Of a DNA stretch of 64,000 nt, positions 10,577 through 21,239 are shown piece by piece (position 1 is the stretch's first letter; each line of letters starts with the position of its first letter). The position numbers and the translations under genes were made by a program. The notes under the pieces are model-generated. The model was given only the letters and a program-made list of their open reading frames with translations. It was not told the origin of the DNA and searched no databases. This stretch comes from Termitomyces sp. T153 (lineage: Eukaryota; Basidiomycota; Agaricomycetes; Agaricales; Lyophyllaceae): assembly GCA_018296165.2 (NCBI GenBank), contig JACKQL020000014.1:992001-1056000 (forward strand), written 5' to 3'.

Positions 10577-11638
10577 ATGCATCCCCCTCTCCTCGCTGCA
10601 GGTTGCTTCCTTGTATCCTTGGTTTCTGCTGCCAAAAATCCCAAGCGCGGTCTTGCATACGCGGAGAGCACCATTACAAATGATATTAATCTTGCTGCAC
10701 AGAGCAATAGCGTCATCTCGTGGCTGTATAATTGGGGTACATCGCCGCCCCAGTATCTTCAACAGTCTAGTATCCCCTACATCCCAATGCAATGGGGAGC
10801 CGGCGGAGTCGAGAACTTTGCAGCCACTGTATTGGCATCTGGCGCAAAGACTGTTTTGGTATTCCTTCTGACAAACCTGCTCAGGTACCTTTGACTGATG
10901 AATCATCCACGACAGACTTTCAACGAGCCTGACTTAGGTTCGCAATCCAATATTGAGCCGGCAGTGGCTGCAAAACTATACAAACAATATATCCAGCCGC
11001 TATCCGCCCAAGGCATTCGTTTAGGTGCTCCTGCTGTTACAAATGGCCCGATGGGAAGACCGTGGATTTCTTCATTTCTTGCCAACTGCACAGATTGCAC
11101 CATAGATTTCATTCCGTGCCACTGGTGAGCACTTACTATCAATTAATTGACCTTGATTTCATATCTACACTTCATAAGGTATGGGGACGGGGTTGGAAAT
11201 TTCTATGATTACATCTGGCAAATGCACGGCCAATTTTCTCAGTATCCCTTGTGGGTGACGGAATTTGCTTCCACCTCAAGCGATGATGCCGGTAAGCTCA
11301 AGATGCCTTGAGTGCCTTGAGGATAGAATTGTATTGACACCTCCTGGATTCCATAAGAGGTGCTATATTTTCTGACTTCGTCTATTGCATACTTGGATTC
11401 GCTCGACTGGATTGAAGGATACGCTTGGTTTGCATTTTTTGTGAGTTACACGCGTCTGGACTTCCAAATATCATGCTTAACTTCGAGTCCCCCTCAAACA
11501 GCGCCAAGATGGAACATCTCATTATAGTAAGCTAAATATTTGTTGCTGCTGAACGAATTTCTCAACTAAGCCTCGGAAGATCTTCTTGATGAAAATGGGC
11601 AACTCAATGCGCTGGGTCAAGCATACATCACCAGTTAA
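10577..11638 (+). CDS. secreted GH128 endo-beta-1,3-glucanase (Asl1-like)
   Basis: Exons 10577-10858, 10916-11124, 11179-11291, 11358-11440, 11502-11526 and 11580-11638 join in frame to 256 residues. A signal peptide (MHPPLLAAGCFLVSLVSAA) precedes an (alpha/beta)8 glycoside hydrolase of the Asl1-like/GH128 family. The start is typical (KRGLAYAES, then SWLYNWG and IPMQWG). The acid/base Glu is in TFNEPDLGSQSN (Glu98), placed by joining exons 1 and 2, and the nucleophile is in PLWVTEFAST (Glu192). Also present are APAVTNGPMG, FIPCHWYG and, at the end, GYAWFAFF and HYNLLDENG. Both catalytic glutamates are intact. The protein is short with no linker or carbohydrate-binding module. It likely cleaves beta-1,3-glucan in the fungal wall during remodelling or autolysis. 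Confidence 0.92.
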
Positions 11639-11959
11639 ATTCTCGTTCATAGTTTGTTCTCTGTATATGTGGTTTTGTGGATAGCTAATCATCACTCCTC
11701 CTGAGGCTTTTTCTGCTTCCATCCAGAAGCCATACTTTATTTTAAAGTACACTGATCACGAGAATCATCGCAGCACATTGAAGTCAGGTGGTGCGCCGCG
11801 AACAAAAATCAAGCGTGCACACGTGCGCTACTATGAGCCTCTTGCAAAGCGTCCGTCTACATACCAGTAGGCATAAGATACATAATGTCTTGCCGTATAT
11901 ATAACCGTATCTGAGACAATTCGTTGATCTGATACTGATGCGAAATCGACACTTCAGCT
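11639..11959. other. 3' flank of GH128 gene
   Basis: No gene or clear repeat recognised before the dispersed repeat copy that follows. Confidence 0.4.
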
Positions 11960-12755
11960 GTGTTTTTCAAACTCAGCAAGATCTCCGATTCACAAAGATG
12001 CTCGGGCCTTTAGTTACACTAACTCGACTCAATAGAACGTAGTAAATGAATAAGATTTTATTTGATTTGATTCACAAGAAAGACCGGGTCAGACTTGTCA
12101 AACGTGGTTCGATTACAATATTTCAAATAAACTAATAAACCCGAAGCCTCTTTATACTCGTGAGCCTAAGATAACCGCTCCCTGGGGTTATCCGAGCCGT
12201 GGTACATCGAATGCTTGCCTTTTCCCCTCGAAATCCCTCCCCTTTTACAGTTCCTTGTCTGCGCACGGACCATGGCATATCCGCGTGTTTTTGTGGATGG
12301 TCGGGTACGTGATAGGCCGGTCTATCATAGGCTGGTCTTTAGCACTATTCCTGCCTAATTTTGGTCCTTTCTCCCCCTTCCTTCTCTTCCTACTGTTTCT
12401 CCTTACTTCGTAGGTTTTTTCTGATGCAATATATGAGTTTTCTGAGCAGTTTGTCGTAGGGAACGTCGCTTTTCTGAGGGTTTTGAGGAAGTTCTCCAAG
12501 AATAGACGCTCGGGTAGGCGGGTAGGCGGACCTGCCGAGCACAGCCACCCATCGGCAATCAGTGCGTGATCTCATCTTTATTCTATGCTTCCCTCCATCA
12601 TCGGCCGCTCATTTCAGGTTGCTTTTTAGCTGGGCCTTTGGGTTCATTGGTGTTTTACATTAGTACATGTTCAATGCCCACAGTTTTCGGCATTTCCTGA
12701 CTTACAGTTTTCCGTCAGTTTTGGATATATTGAGTACACATCGCTATGTAATACT
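11960..12755. repeat. unclassified dispersed repeat, copy 1 (CpG retained)
   Basis: It matches the stretch at 13645-14370 in the same orientation. Shared landmarks include caaactcag followed by ctccgattcacaaag (copy 2: ctctgattcacaaag), tagttacact, a T-rich ttttattgattt-like run, an ...aaaccygaagc block, and further right the run ending in attggtgttttac. Copy 1 keeps CpG where copy 2 has TpG or CpA. No coding capacity is seen. The pair could be LTRs of an unrecognised element or two solo copies. Boundaries are approximate. Confidence 0.5.
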
Positions 12756-12759
12756 TCTT

Positions 12760-12784
12760 GCCTGTCTCATAGTATGAGACAGGC
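12760..12784. repeat. perfect 11-bp inverted repeat (hairpin)
   Basis: gcctgtctcat at 12760-12770 is followed by a 3-nt loop (agt) and its exact complement atgagacaggc. It lies just after repeat copy 1. Function unknown; it could be a terminator-like hairpin, a palindromic repeat end, or chance. Confidence 0.6.
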
Positions 12785-13644
12785 GTATCAATACTGGAAG
12801 AGATGTAGTATGACACCTCTGTTGTCTGTAGCTTTTAAACATTCTTTCATGCGTTCTTCTCAGTCATGTTAAGCAGAATTTGGTCAAGTTGAAGATGCAC
12901 TCTGAAGTATCCTAAGCAATAGTATGCTTTGACTGTGTCTGGCACTGTAGTCCTAGCAGTGATAGGGGTACACACCATCTGTTTGCAGCTAAAAATAGTT
13001 ATGGAATCTGTAAGCCATGCCATATAATTAAGTTCACAAACTGGCACAGCACAGCCATTTTATGGCTGTAAACAGTCTTGCACTGTGTACAGTAAGTTTT
13101 GAATGAAATTTTGAGGCACAAACTGTGTTCAAGTGGCAATCATGACAATCTGTTCACATTGCACATGAGTAAGTGGTTGGGGTTGATTCACAATATCACA
13201 GCCAGAATAGAAGATGATGATGTGGATAGGAATTCAAATTTTTACATAGTCTTGCCTTAACAAGTCATTAAGGCCACAGCTTTGTTTCTCTGAATTGTCT
13301 GCAGGTCTCAGGTAAGGTCTTGTCATCACTTATGAGCAGCTATATTTTATAACAATGTACATTATGGATGGCCATGAAGCACGGCTCAATACAGTACTCA
13401 ATCACCATGGAAAGTTCTCCTAGATCCTTGATGGTATGGGCAACTGTAAGCCATAAATACAGTTACAGTGTGTGGCCCTACCTGGCACTGGAAATTCAGG
13501 CTGATTATCACTGGAAGACTATACATGTATGTAGTAGGTCATGCAGTGCCACTGTGGTTCATAATGCCCTGAAAAGAGAATTTGTTGCATGTGGTCTCAG
13601 CCCTAAGTTGCACTTATCATTGATGCAAAATCAGCAAATTTGGC
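12785..13644. other. CpG-poor sequence between the two repeat copies
   Basis: Almost free of CpG and rich in TpG/CpA like the transposon nest to its right. No reading frame with a recognisable domain. Probably decayed transposon sequence. Confidence 0.4.
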
Positions 13645-14370
13645 CTTCTTTCAAACTCAGAACAAGCTCTGATTCACAAAGGTGTTCAAGCCTTAGTTAC
13701 ACTGTTACACTCAACCTCACAAATCAAACATAGTATAGATTTAAATTTTATTGATTTAGTTTAAACATTGACTAGGCTAAACTTTTGAATAAGGTCAATT
13801 TAAAATATAATCAATTATAAACCTGAAGCTACTGGATGCTTGTAGGCCTATGAACTCTGCTGCCTGGGAAATTCTGAGCTGTGGCACATAGTTGTTTGTC
13901 CAATAGGCTTGAGAGGCATTGGCTATTCAGGTTCAATCATGCTGAGGCCTAGGCTGATCTCTGGTCTGCCCTTTTCCTCTCTCGTTGTCCTCTCCTCTTG
14001 CCTGCATATCCTCATCATTGTGAGCTTCAGGGCTGTTTGGTTCAAGTTCAAGTTGGTTGGTCAGAGAAAGGGGGGGGGCTAGTCCTGGATTGAGGGGAGG
14101 GAAGGTTGTGAACCTAATCTTGGATTGTTATCTGAGATCAGTTCTCAGCCTCTGCCATCAAATTTTGATGGCTGGCTTTCTGACTTTTGGGCTCATTTTT
14201 CATTGGTTTTACATGAAAGGTTCTATTTTTTCTCAGATATGCCCTATGTCTACAGTTTTCAATGTTTTAACCAGCTTACAGTTTTCAGCTGTTTTTATTT
14301 GTAAAGTATATCCTTTTCAATATACTTTATTTGGGCTTTTTTCCTCTACCAATCTCATTGTTTTTTTGTT
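13645..14370. repeat. unclassified dispersed repeat, copy 2 (CpG lost)
   Basis: Direct-orientation homologue of 11960-12755, more diverged and with nearly all CpG converted to TpG or CpA (for example gctcgggcc in copy 1 against gttcaagcc here). It contains a g-run at about 14071-14078. Boundaries approximate. Confidence 0.5.
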
Positions 14371-14607
14371 GAGACTGGCATATCATCATGATTGGCATCA
14401 GCAATGTTGAAATGTTATGTCAAGTCTGCAAATTATACTTTGTTGTAGCATTACAATGTGGCAATCACAATGGTTCTCTGTGATCAAAAAAGCAATGAGT
14501 ATGCCCAATAGGTGCTTGCATTCTAAACAAGCTTTGAACCTTGAAGCCTGAATACTGTAGAGAAAATGACTTTGGGTACATATGTATGTAGGAGATAAGG
14601 CACAGGT

Positions 14608-14881
14608 TGTTGGGCATATGCCACCATCCACCTCAACCCCAGTGTGGCATGTTGATCAATGATATACACTCCCATTGTCTCATTATTGGCCAGGTAGCCA
14701 CACTCCCTCATTGTTACAAACAGCATATATATACTACCTTAGCTTACATGAACCCTCACTCAATCATATATTGTGTGAGGGTGAGTACACATTACACATA
14801 CAAACTCTATACTTACTGACAATGCATACTTAGGCTTATACTTATGCACTGTCAGATGTGATTAGCTGTAGGGTTCTAACA
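14608..14881 (+). repeat. Copia-1 5' LTR
   Basis: Begins TGTTGGGCAT, ends GGGTTCTAACA. A TATA-like atatatatac lies in the middle. Every CpG seen in the right part of the 3' LTR is TpG or CpA here. Confidence 0.8.
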
Positions 14882-14893
14882 GGTTATGGGACT
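14882..14893 (+). promoter_or_regulatory. Copia-1 primer-binding site
   Basis: GGTTATGGGACT directly follows the LTR. The same GGTTATGGG follows the 5' LTRs of Copia-D (minus strand) and Copia-E. It nearly complements the anticodon stem-loop half of initiator tRNA-Met, the primer type known from Drosophila copia and yeast Ty5. Confidence 0.6.
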
Positions 14894-15066
14894 TTGCTGC
14901 CATACACTATATAGTGTTGACATTGAACAAATCTTCTGCCATATCACATTCTTCACATCAGGCCCCAATAAATTGTGCCTTATCAGCATATCATTATCAG
15001 TGTGTTATCCCATGTACCTCAACATGTCCTTTGTTCTGAATCTTTGCTCTCTAGGCAACATAAACT

Positions 15067-15764
15067 ATGGGGTCCAAAACCATCATCTCACCTACCACCA
15101 TGCTAGCTACTGATGCTGCCTATCCTTGCATTTGCTCTGCTAAACTCAATGTGCACTGGCCTGCATCCAAATCTCTGTTTGATCCAACAACTGGCAAATT
15201 CACAAAATAGTTTATGAAGCTTGAGATTTTTCTGCAACAGAGTAGCCTAGATTGTTATATCTTTGCACAAGAGAAGAAGCCTGAATGCCTGATTACCCAG
15301 CCTGATCAAAGTACTGAGCCCATTGCACATGCCAACTGGCTGTTCAACAACAATCTCATTATTGGTGTGATCTGTGCTGTATCTGATGCTGAACAGGAAG
15401 CCTTACTACTGATAGAACTGTGAAGGAGTGCTACAATGCTCTGAAAGCTAGGGCACACTACAAGGGGCCTGTCAAACAAGTTGCCCTCATCCGTGAAGCC
15501 TTGTCCACCTATGCTCCCATTGCTCAATCAATCAAGAATATGGCTCACAGGATATGCAAAGTCATCGACTATGCCTTTGCCATTGGGAGCATTGATAAGG
15601 ATTTACTTAAGTGTATTGCACTCCTCACCAATAACAAATCCTTTGAGTCAGTCCAAACACAAGTATCTTGTGGGCTTGCTAATTCTACTGATCAGAAACC
15701 CTACTCATCCAGTAATATCCAAAAACTCTTCCAGACCATTGATAGCATTGCCACCCTCTCATGA
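15067..15764 (+). pseudogene. Copia-1 gag
   Basis: Reading starts at MGSKTIISPTTMLATD and continues through LNVHWPASKSLFDPTTGKF. A TAG sits before the ATG at 15214, and a frame change near 15420 leads into ECYNALKARAHYKGPVKQVA and LCKCI-type helical segments. This is the UBN2/DUF4219-like gag of Copia elements, which binds element RNA and forms the particle. At least one stop and one frameshift disrupt it. Confidence 0.65.
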
Positions 15765-17158
15765 TCATTGACCATTGACACTGCCCCTGTGGCAAAGGAC
15801 ATGAAGACCAACTATCACAAACATGGCCCCAGCTACCCATGCTGCAAAATCTGCTTTGCACTAGGCCTTCTCTGTTGAGGCTATACCAAGAAATGGTGTA
15901 TCAAGCCAGGAGGAGAAATGGCAGGATAAACCATTGAGGAGTCAAGAACTGCATGTTGAGCCACACAAAGGGGAGGAGGAAAACGCTAAACACAAGACTA
16001 ACAAACAACACCTTCACCAAAAATGGTATCACTCCCAAAGGTCTTGAAGAGCAAGCATACATTGTTGATATGACACATCTTGAAAAGATTCAGCTCCAAG
16101 CTACTCAAATACCAAAATCTGCTGAATTTGCTAGTATTGCTGCTGCCAACACCAATTCCACATACTTCTTCAAATATCAAGGATGCATGGCACTCCTTGA
16201 TAATCTCAATGATGAGCTTAGAGCCACTGTTGATCAGGCAAACACAGTACCTAATCTTAACACCATCATTGCCACAATGACAGTAGCATAACTCATCATT
16301 TTAACCACAAAACCATAGTCTCCACTACCAAGAAATCATTCTATCTATACTCAGATGCCACTGTCCACATATTGCCCTATGCTGCCAGCTTTGTCACACT
16401 TAGGCCAATACCTCCCACTCAGTCAAAGGTGTAGGAGGCTCATCTGTTGAGGCAGTAGGTATAGGGCACATTTGGCTCCATGTACAAGAAGTAGAAATTG
16501 TACTCAAGAATATGCTGTACATCCCTGGCTCCACAGTCCAAAAAATCTCTGTTTCTGCATGACTCATAAGCATGAATGCTGCCATCACCTTCAGATGCTT
16601 GGGCATCACAATTCTCAATGAGACTAGCAGTGCACTATTGGCCTCAGGACCCCTTATGTCTGGCTGATGCTATACACATTAGACTTACAAGCTGCACTCA
16701 CTTGCTGCCCAAAACTCAGTTAGTCTCAACACTTGGCACTGGCAACTAAGTCACACCAATTACCAAGTTGTTGCCACTATGGCACATGCTAGTCTACTTC
16801 CAGGTATAACATCTGCCCCTCTCCTTGCTCAGTCAAAATTTGACCTCTGTATCTTGGGAAAACAGACTAAATCACCTGTTTTCAACATATTACAGGAGGG
16901 GCATAGAGCAAGTGAGAGGTTATAGATAGTCTGGATAGATCTAGCAGGACCCTTACATGTGAGAAATTGGCTGCTGCACATTCATCCTCATCCTGAATCA
17001 ACACAACTCAAAGCTCAATGCATAAGGAATCAAATGTGTACTTATTGGATATGCATAAGACTCAAAAGCCTACTGAAGCTATGACCCAAGAAATTGCAAG
17101 GTCTATGAATCATACTATGTACAATTTCTCAAAAGGCAAGACAGACACCCCATCACAG
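15765..17158 (+). pseudogene. Copia-1 zinc knuckle, protease, GAG-pre-integrase and integrase remnant
   Basis: Degenerate pieces in several frames: a Cys-rich knuckle remnant near 15830-15900, a protease/spacer region with YLYSDATVHILPYAAS near 16350, pre-integrase with FDLCILGKQTKSP near 16840, the integrase entry IVWIDLAGPLHVRNW near 16925, then directly the post-catalytic NAKGIKCVLIGYA-like block near 17020. The DDE core between these two is missing, so the integrase was largely deleted. The solo LTR interrupts the reading at 17158. Confidence 0.6.
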
Positions 17159-18307
17159 TGTCACAACCCGTTCCCTGAAGCCCCGAACATCACCCAACAA
17201 ACCCCCACTCCCCTGGAACCCCCCGACGCTTTGTCGAACTTCCCCAGCACTCCGCGCCTACTCTGGCTAACTCCGGCACCTTCTTGGTTAACTCCAACGA
17301 CCCCCTGGCCAACTCTGATGTCTTCCCCGCAGCCGCCGGCGCTTCCCCTGGACTTCCTGAGCCCCTGGGACCACTCCTCTGCCATGCCTGACCCCATTAC
17401 ATGTCAGCAACTCGACACCCTGGCTTCCCTGACTTACCCTGGAGTATCACAACAGCCTTGAAACGGACTGCATCGCAATTGATCCCATCAACATATCAAT
17501 GCGGCCTGCCCTCTGATCGTAACCGACACCCATTGACTCCATCGAGCTCTGCCAAGCCCCACCACCATGGCTGGCATCCCCGGAGCTCTTCAGTAGTCAG
17601 TATATAAGACGTAGAGTAGCTCCTCATACTCTAGTCTTGAGATTACTTATCTACCTATCTACCTACCTTTCTGATGTGTTTCTGATTGTTTCTTCTCGTG
17701 TTTTGTGTCCCGTGTCTCATTTTCCTTACTCTCAGTCTCCCAGCCCAGTCTTATCTTGTTTCTGTTCCGTTGTCCTTTTGTTATCATTCCATGTCTCTGC
17801 CTGAATCTATTCTCATTCTCATCTTGTCCTTGTCTTGTTTTGTTCAACTCCATATCACTCTGTTTGATTCTGTCTATTGTGTTCAAGTCCTCTCGACCAT
17901 AACGACCTCACAAACTCCGCAATCACCATTACAAACCTCCAATGCTTGTTACCAACCTGGACCCTGCTATACACTTGGCTCCGAACCCCATCAATCCCTG
18001 TTGATCCCCCATCAGAACTCTGGCTCCGCTCCTGTCATCTGCGTAGCCTCCGCCTCCTCTGTACCCGCAATACTCACACATGGATTTATGCCTGAACCCT
18101 GCCAAGTCCGTCCCCCTCCCCCGCAACTCGTCCTCTACTCTTCTGGACCTCCCTGGACTTGCTCGGATCAATCTCCCCTGGCTATCCTCACAAGTCCCCA
18201 GTGCTTGGAACACCTCCAAGTGCTTGGTTGTCAGTGCAGGGAATTACATTCGCCTAGTAAGGACTCGCCCAGTGTAGCTGAGCCCCCGTGGTCAGCGGAA
18301 CCTGACA
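17159..18307 (+). mobile_element. solo LTR of the Gypsy-A/C family, CpG-rich
   Basis: Begins TGTCACAACCCG and ends GGAACCTGACA, flanked by CACAG on both sides (17154-17158 and 18308-18312). It matches the LTRs of Gypsy-A and Gypsy-C in the opposite orientation. Unlike everything around it, it holds many CpG dinucleotides, so it is the youngest insertion here or has escaped methylation. No internal region remains, the usual result of LTR-LTR recombination. Copia-1 sequence resumes directly after the second CACAG. Confidence 0.9.
17601..17607 (+). promoter_or_regulatory. TATA box in solo LTR
   Basis: TATATAA, 32 nt upstream of AGTCTTGAGATT (17633), the counterpart of the predicted transcript start in the Gypsy-A and Gypsy-C LTRs. 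Confidence 0.6.
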
Positions 18308-18312
18308 CACAG

Positions 18313-18660
18313 CAGATATACCAAGCTCAACAACAGGAAGAACTTCAGAGCCCATGACAATAGAGCTGTAAGGGGTGGTTCCTTTAGGATAGTTTGATTC
18401 TATTCCAGGCTTAGTCCAAGGATTATCCACCATTCTAGCTCATCTGACAGACTGCCTATTATGCCCTGCACCCTTTTGTCCCCATTAGTTGCCTTCTATG
18501 AATCACATGCTCAGACATTACTCAGTATTAATTATTGTTAGTCATTCTCCATTACATACCACAGACCAATGAATAGGTATAATGTTAGTCATCATTACTA
18601 GCAATGTAGTATATAGGACAGTCTGCAGGATAGAATATCCTCAGACCAAATAATAGCAGT
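18313..18660 (+). pseudogene. Copia-1 linker between integrase and reverse transcriptase, left part
   Basis: Continues the Copia-1 frame interrupted by the solo LTR (QQQEELQSP-like reading) and then becomes Ser/Pro/Thr-rich with stops. It ends with GCAGT, the left target duplication of Gypsy-A. Confidence 0.5.
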
Positions 18661-18858
18661 TGTCATGACCCGCTCCCTAGACCCCCACCATTGTTCCCAG
18701 TCCTCCCCAATGCCCTGCCAAACTCCCCCAACCCTTGTCCACCCTCCATGCCCACCCCAGGTAACTCCGACACTTCTTTGGCAAACCCCAATGGCTCCCT
18801 GATCAACTCCAATGCCTTCTTTGCAGCCGTTGATGCATCCACTGATTTCTCCTGAGCT
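18661..18858 (+). repeat. Gypsy-A 5' LTR, left fragment (not inverted)
   Basis: TGTCATGACCCGCTCCC up to cctgagct, where LTR homology stops abruptly; the homology continues, on the other strand, at 30897 and leftward. Confidence 0.85.
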
Positions 18859-20116
18859 GTCATGCAGAGAACATAACAACTAGCAGTTCTACAAGTAGAG
18901 TATGAATGGACTAAGTAAGTGAGGGTTGCAAGTTGGGCTAGGTCCCAGAAAGCCCACTAGATGCAGAAGAGGTGCTTGGTTGCTAGCACAAGGTCAAGGA
19001 ATGGAAATAGTAGATAGGGAAGGGGAAACTCTATGGGTGGATCCAACTAGAGTTGAACTGAGGTTGCTAGAGAGTAGGTCACTAGCAGAACAAGGCTAAA
19101 GACTAGCACTAGGAGTAGCAAAAGAAGTGTTAGCAATGGGGGACAATAACAAAACAAAACTAGCCATAAGTGCTGGCACTAAATATAGACTTGATGAAAT
19201 AGTACCCTAAGATGGTACTGGCATAGTAAAACAATGAGGGTGCTAACTCAACAGAGAAGGCACTAAAGCAAAAGAAGAGGCTTTAGAGTTGCTAGACTGA
19301 GATCTGAAGTCTGGAGCTAATAATAAAGTGTGAATCTTTGATCTAGTATAGGAAACATGACAGTATTGATAGTAAGTAAAGGTAATGAAACTAAAAGGAG
19401 TCAATAATGGTGAAGTGGTTGCTGGTGACATAGGTGAGTCAGGAGGAATGGCTTATGAAAGTCAATTACCTAAAGTGTAGCTAATTTGACACCTGGAATG
19501 ACAGCCAGTATGCCAGTCACTAGGTGGCATGTATCAAGGAAACAAGTCTAAATCAAGAAATAATGAAAACTACAGCAATAATACCAAGAAAGGAAATATT
19601 ATTGGGGACTTTGCTAGAAGGGGCACCAGAGAGTACTAGAGATCATCAATCAGTGGGCTGAGGGTCTAGACCACATGTGACAAAGTCATGTGATTGTCAT
19701 GTTGTGTAGAAACCAAGTAATCTGGAAGTTGTCAAAACATAGGAAAAGTCAAAAATCTGTACACAGCAAGAGTCTTATCAACCTGCAGACACATTATTGG
19801 CTACTGGGAGTGGTGTGTCTTCTGGCAGTTGCTATAGAGCCTCCTCTTGCTCTTTCAAGTGTCTAATAGCATTATTGTTATCATCATTAATAGTGAATGA
19901 GGTTTTCATTGAAATATCCTTTACTTGCTCTTGTAAGGGGACAAACATTTTGCAGATAAATCCAATGGAAGGCAAGCAGACACAAGCAACAAGCAAGAGT
20001 TGAAGGAGCACAAGGTTGCTAAGAGTCAGGCAAGGAGCAAGCATAGCAAGCCAAATGTGAGCAATGATGCTGGAGTTCTTACAGTTGGATTAATGGATAG
20101 ACCTGGCAAACACTGC
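18859..20116 (-). pseudogene. inverted piece of the Copia-1 linker
   Basis: Not Gypsy sequence. On the minus strand it reads as a Ser/Thr/Pro-rich low-complexity segment (MSPATTSPLLTPFS near 19430), as expected for the spacer between integrase and reverse transcriptase of Copia-1. It begins, in inverted order, with the GCAGT duplication copy next to the Gypsy-A LTR. It is heavily CpG-depleted and full of stops. Confidence 0.6.
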
Positions 20117-21133
20117 TGTCAGGTTCTGCTGACAATGGGGGCTCAGCTACACTGGCAAATCCTTACTAGGTGGACGCAATGTCTTGTGCTTATAACCTTG
20201 TGTCCAGAGTTGGTGTGGAGTGGAGGGACTTGTGAGGGAAAGCTGGAGGGAGTGGTCCAAGCAAGTCTGGAGTGGTCTAAGTCCAAATATATTAATGTTG
20301 GGCTTGGGCGGGCATCAGGAACAAGCATGTAAATAGATTGTGGGGTAGTTGGAGGCTTTGCTAGGGATGGGGGCAGAGCTGGAGTGTGACAGGGGAATTG
20401 ATCAAGACTTGGTGGGTTTGGGCCTCACTCTTTGCTCAGCCCGGGGTTGTCATAAGAATGTTTGAAGTTTGTAGCACAGGTGCAGAGTTTGTACTGATGT
20501 TGGAGATGAAAGGAACTTAGAGAAACAAAGGAAGTATGCACAGTCAAGATGAGATGGAGATGAGGTGAGATGAGACAGTGAAAAGAGATAGATTTGAGAC
20601 TAAAAATAGAAACAGAGACAAGACAAAAGACAAGACATAGGAAACCAGTAAATGCAATATCAAGACTAAAGGACCAGAAGTTACTCTATGACTTATATAC
20701 TGACTACTGGGTGGCTCCAGAGGACAGAGGATATGGCAGCAGGGCTTGATGGAGCTGTGTGGAGTTAACAGGTGTCAGGTGTGATTGTGGGGTGGGCTGC
20801 AGTGACATTCTGATGGGATCAGCTAGAAAGCAGGCTGCTCTGGAGTTGTTAGGATGCTCTGGAGCAGGTCGGGGGAATTAGGGTGGAGGGTTGGGGGTGT
20901 GTGACATGGTCAGGGGCAGTGGGGGGAGTCTTGGAAGCTTAGGAAAAATCAGAGAATGCATCAATGGCTGTGGAGAATGTGTCGGAGTTGATCAGGGAGC
21001 CATTGGAGTTTGCCAAAGAAGTGTTGGAGTTACCTGGGGTGGGTGGGGAGGGTGGATGAGGGTTGGGGGAGTTTGGCAGGGCATTGGGGAGGACTGGGAA
21101 CAATGTTAGGGGTTTAGGGAGCGGGTCGTGACA
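20117..21133 (-). repeat. Gypsy-A 3' LTR (complete)
   Basis: On the plus strand from TGTCAGGTTCTGC to GGTCGTGACA. In element sense it starts TGTCACGACCCG. The internal side has a purine run (complement of tcatcccctcttc), the probable polypurine tract. Confidence 0.8.
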
Positions 21134-21239
21134 TCATCCCCTCTTCAGCATCAAGACCCTCAAGACATGGAGCACAGTTTGGGGATTAGCAGGGCATGGG
21201 AATCAAAGTTGAGCAATATTGATCAGACTACAGTAGCAG

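Noticed and set aside
12100..12130. ggttcga near 12109 as a possible tRNA T-arm
   Set aside because: No matching acceptor or anticodon stems flank it; no tRNA gene is supported in the window.
17159..18307. The 223-codon plus-strand frame at 17686-18357 as a gene
   Set aside because: It lies within the solo LTR and runs into Copia-1; it has no domain and its low-complexity Ser/Leu/Pro content reflects LTR sequence.
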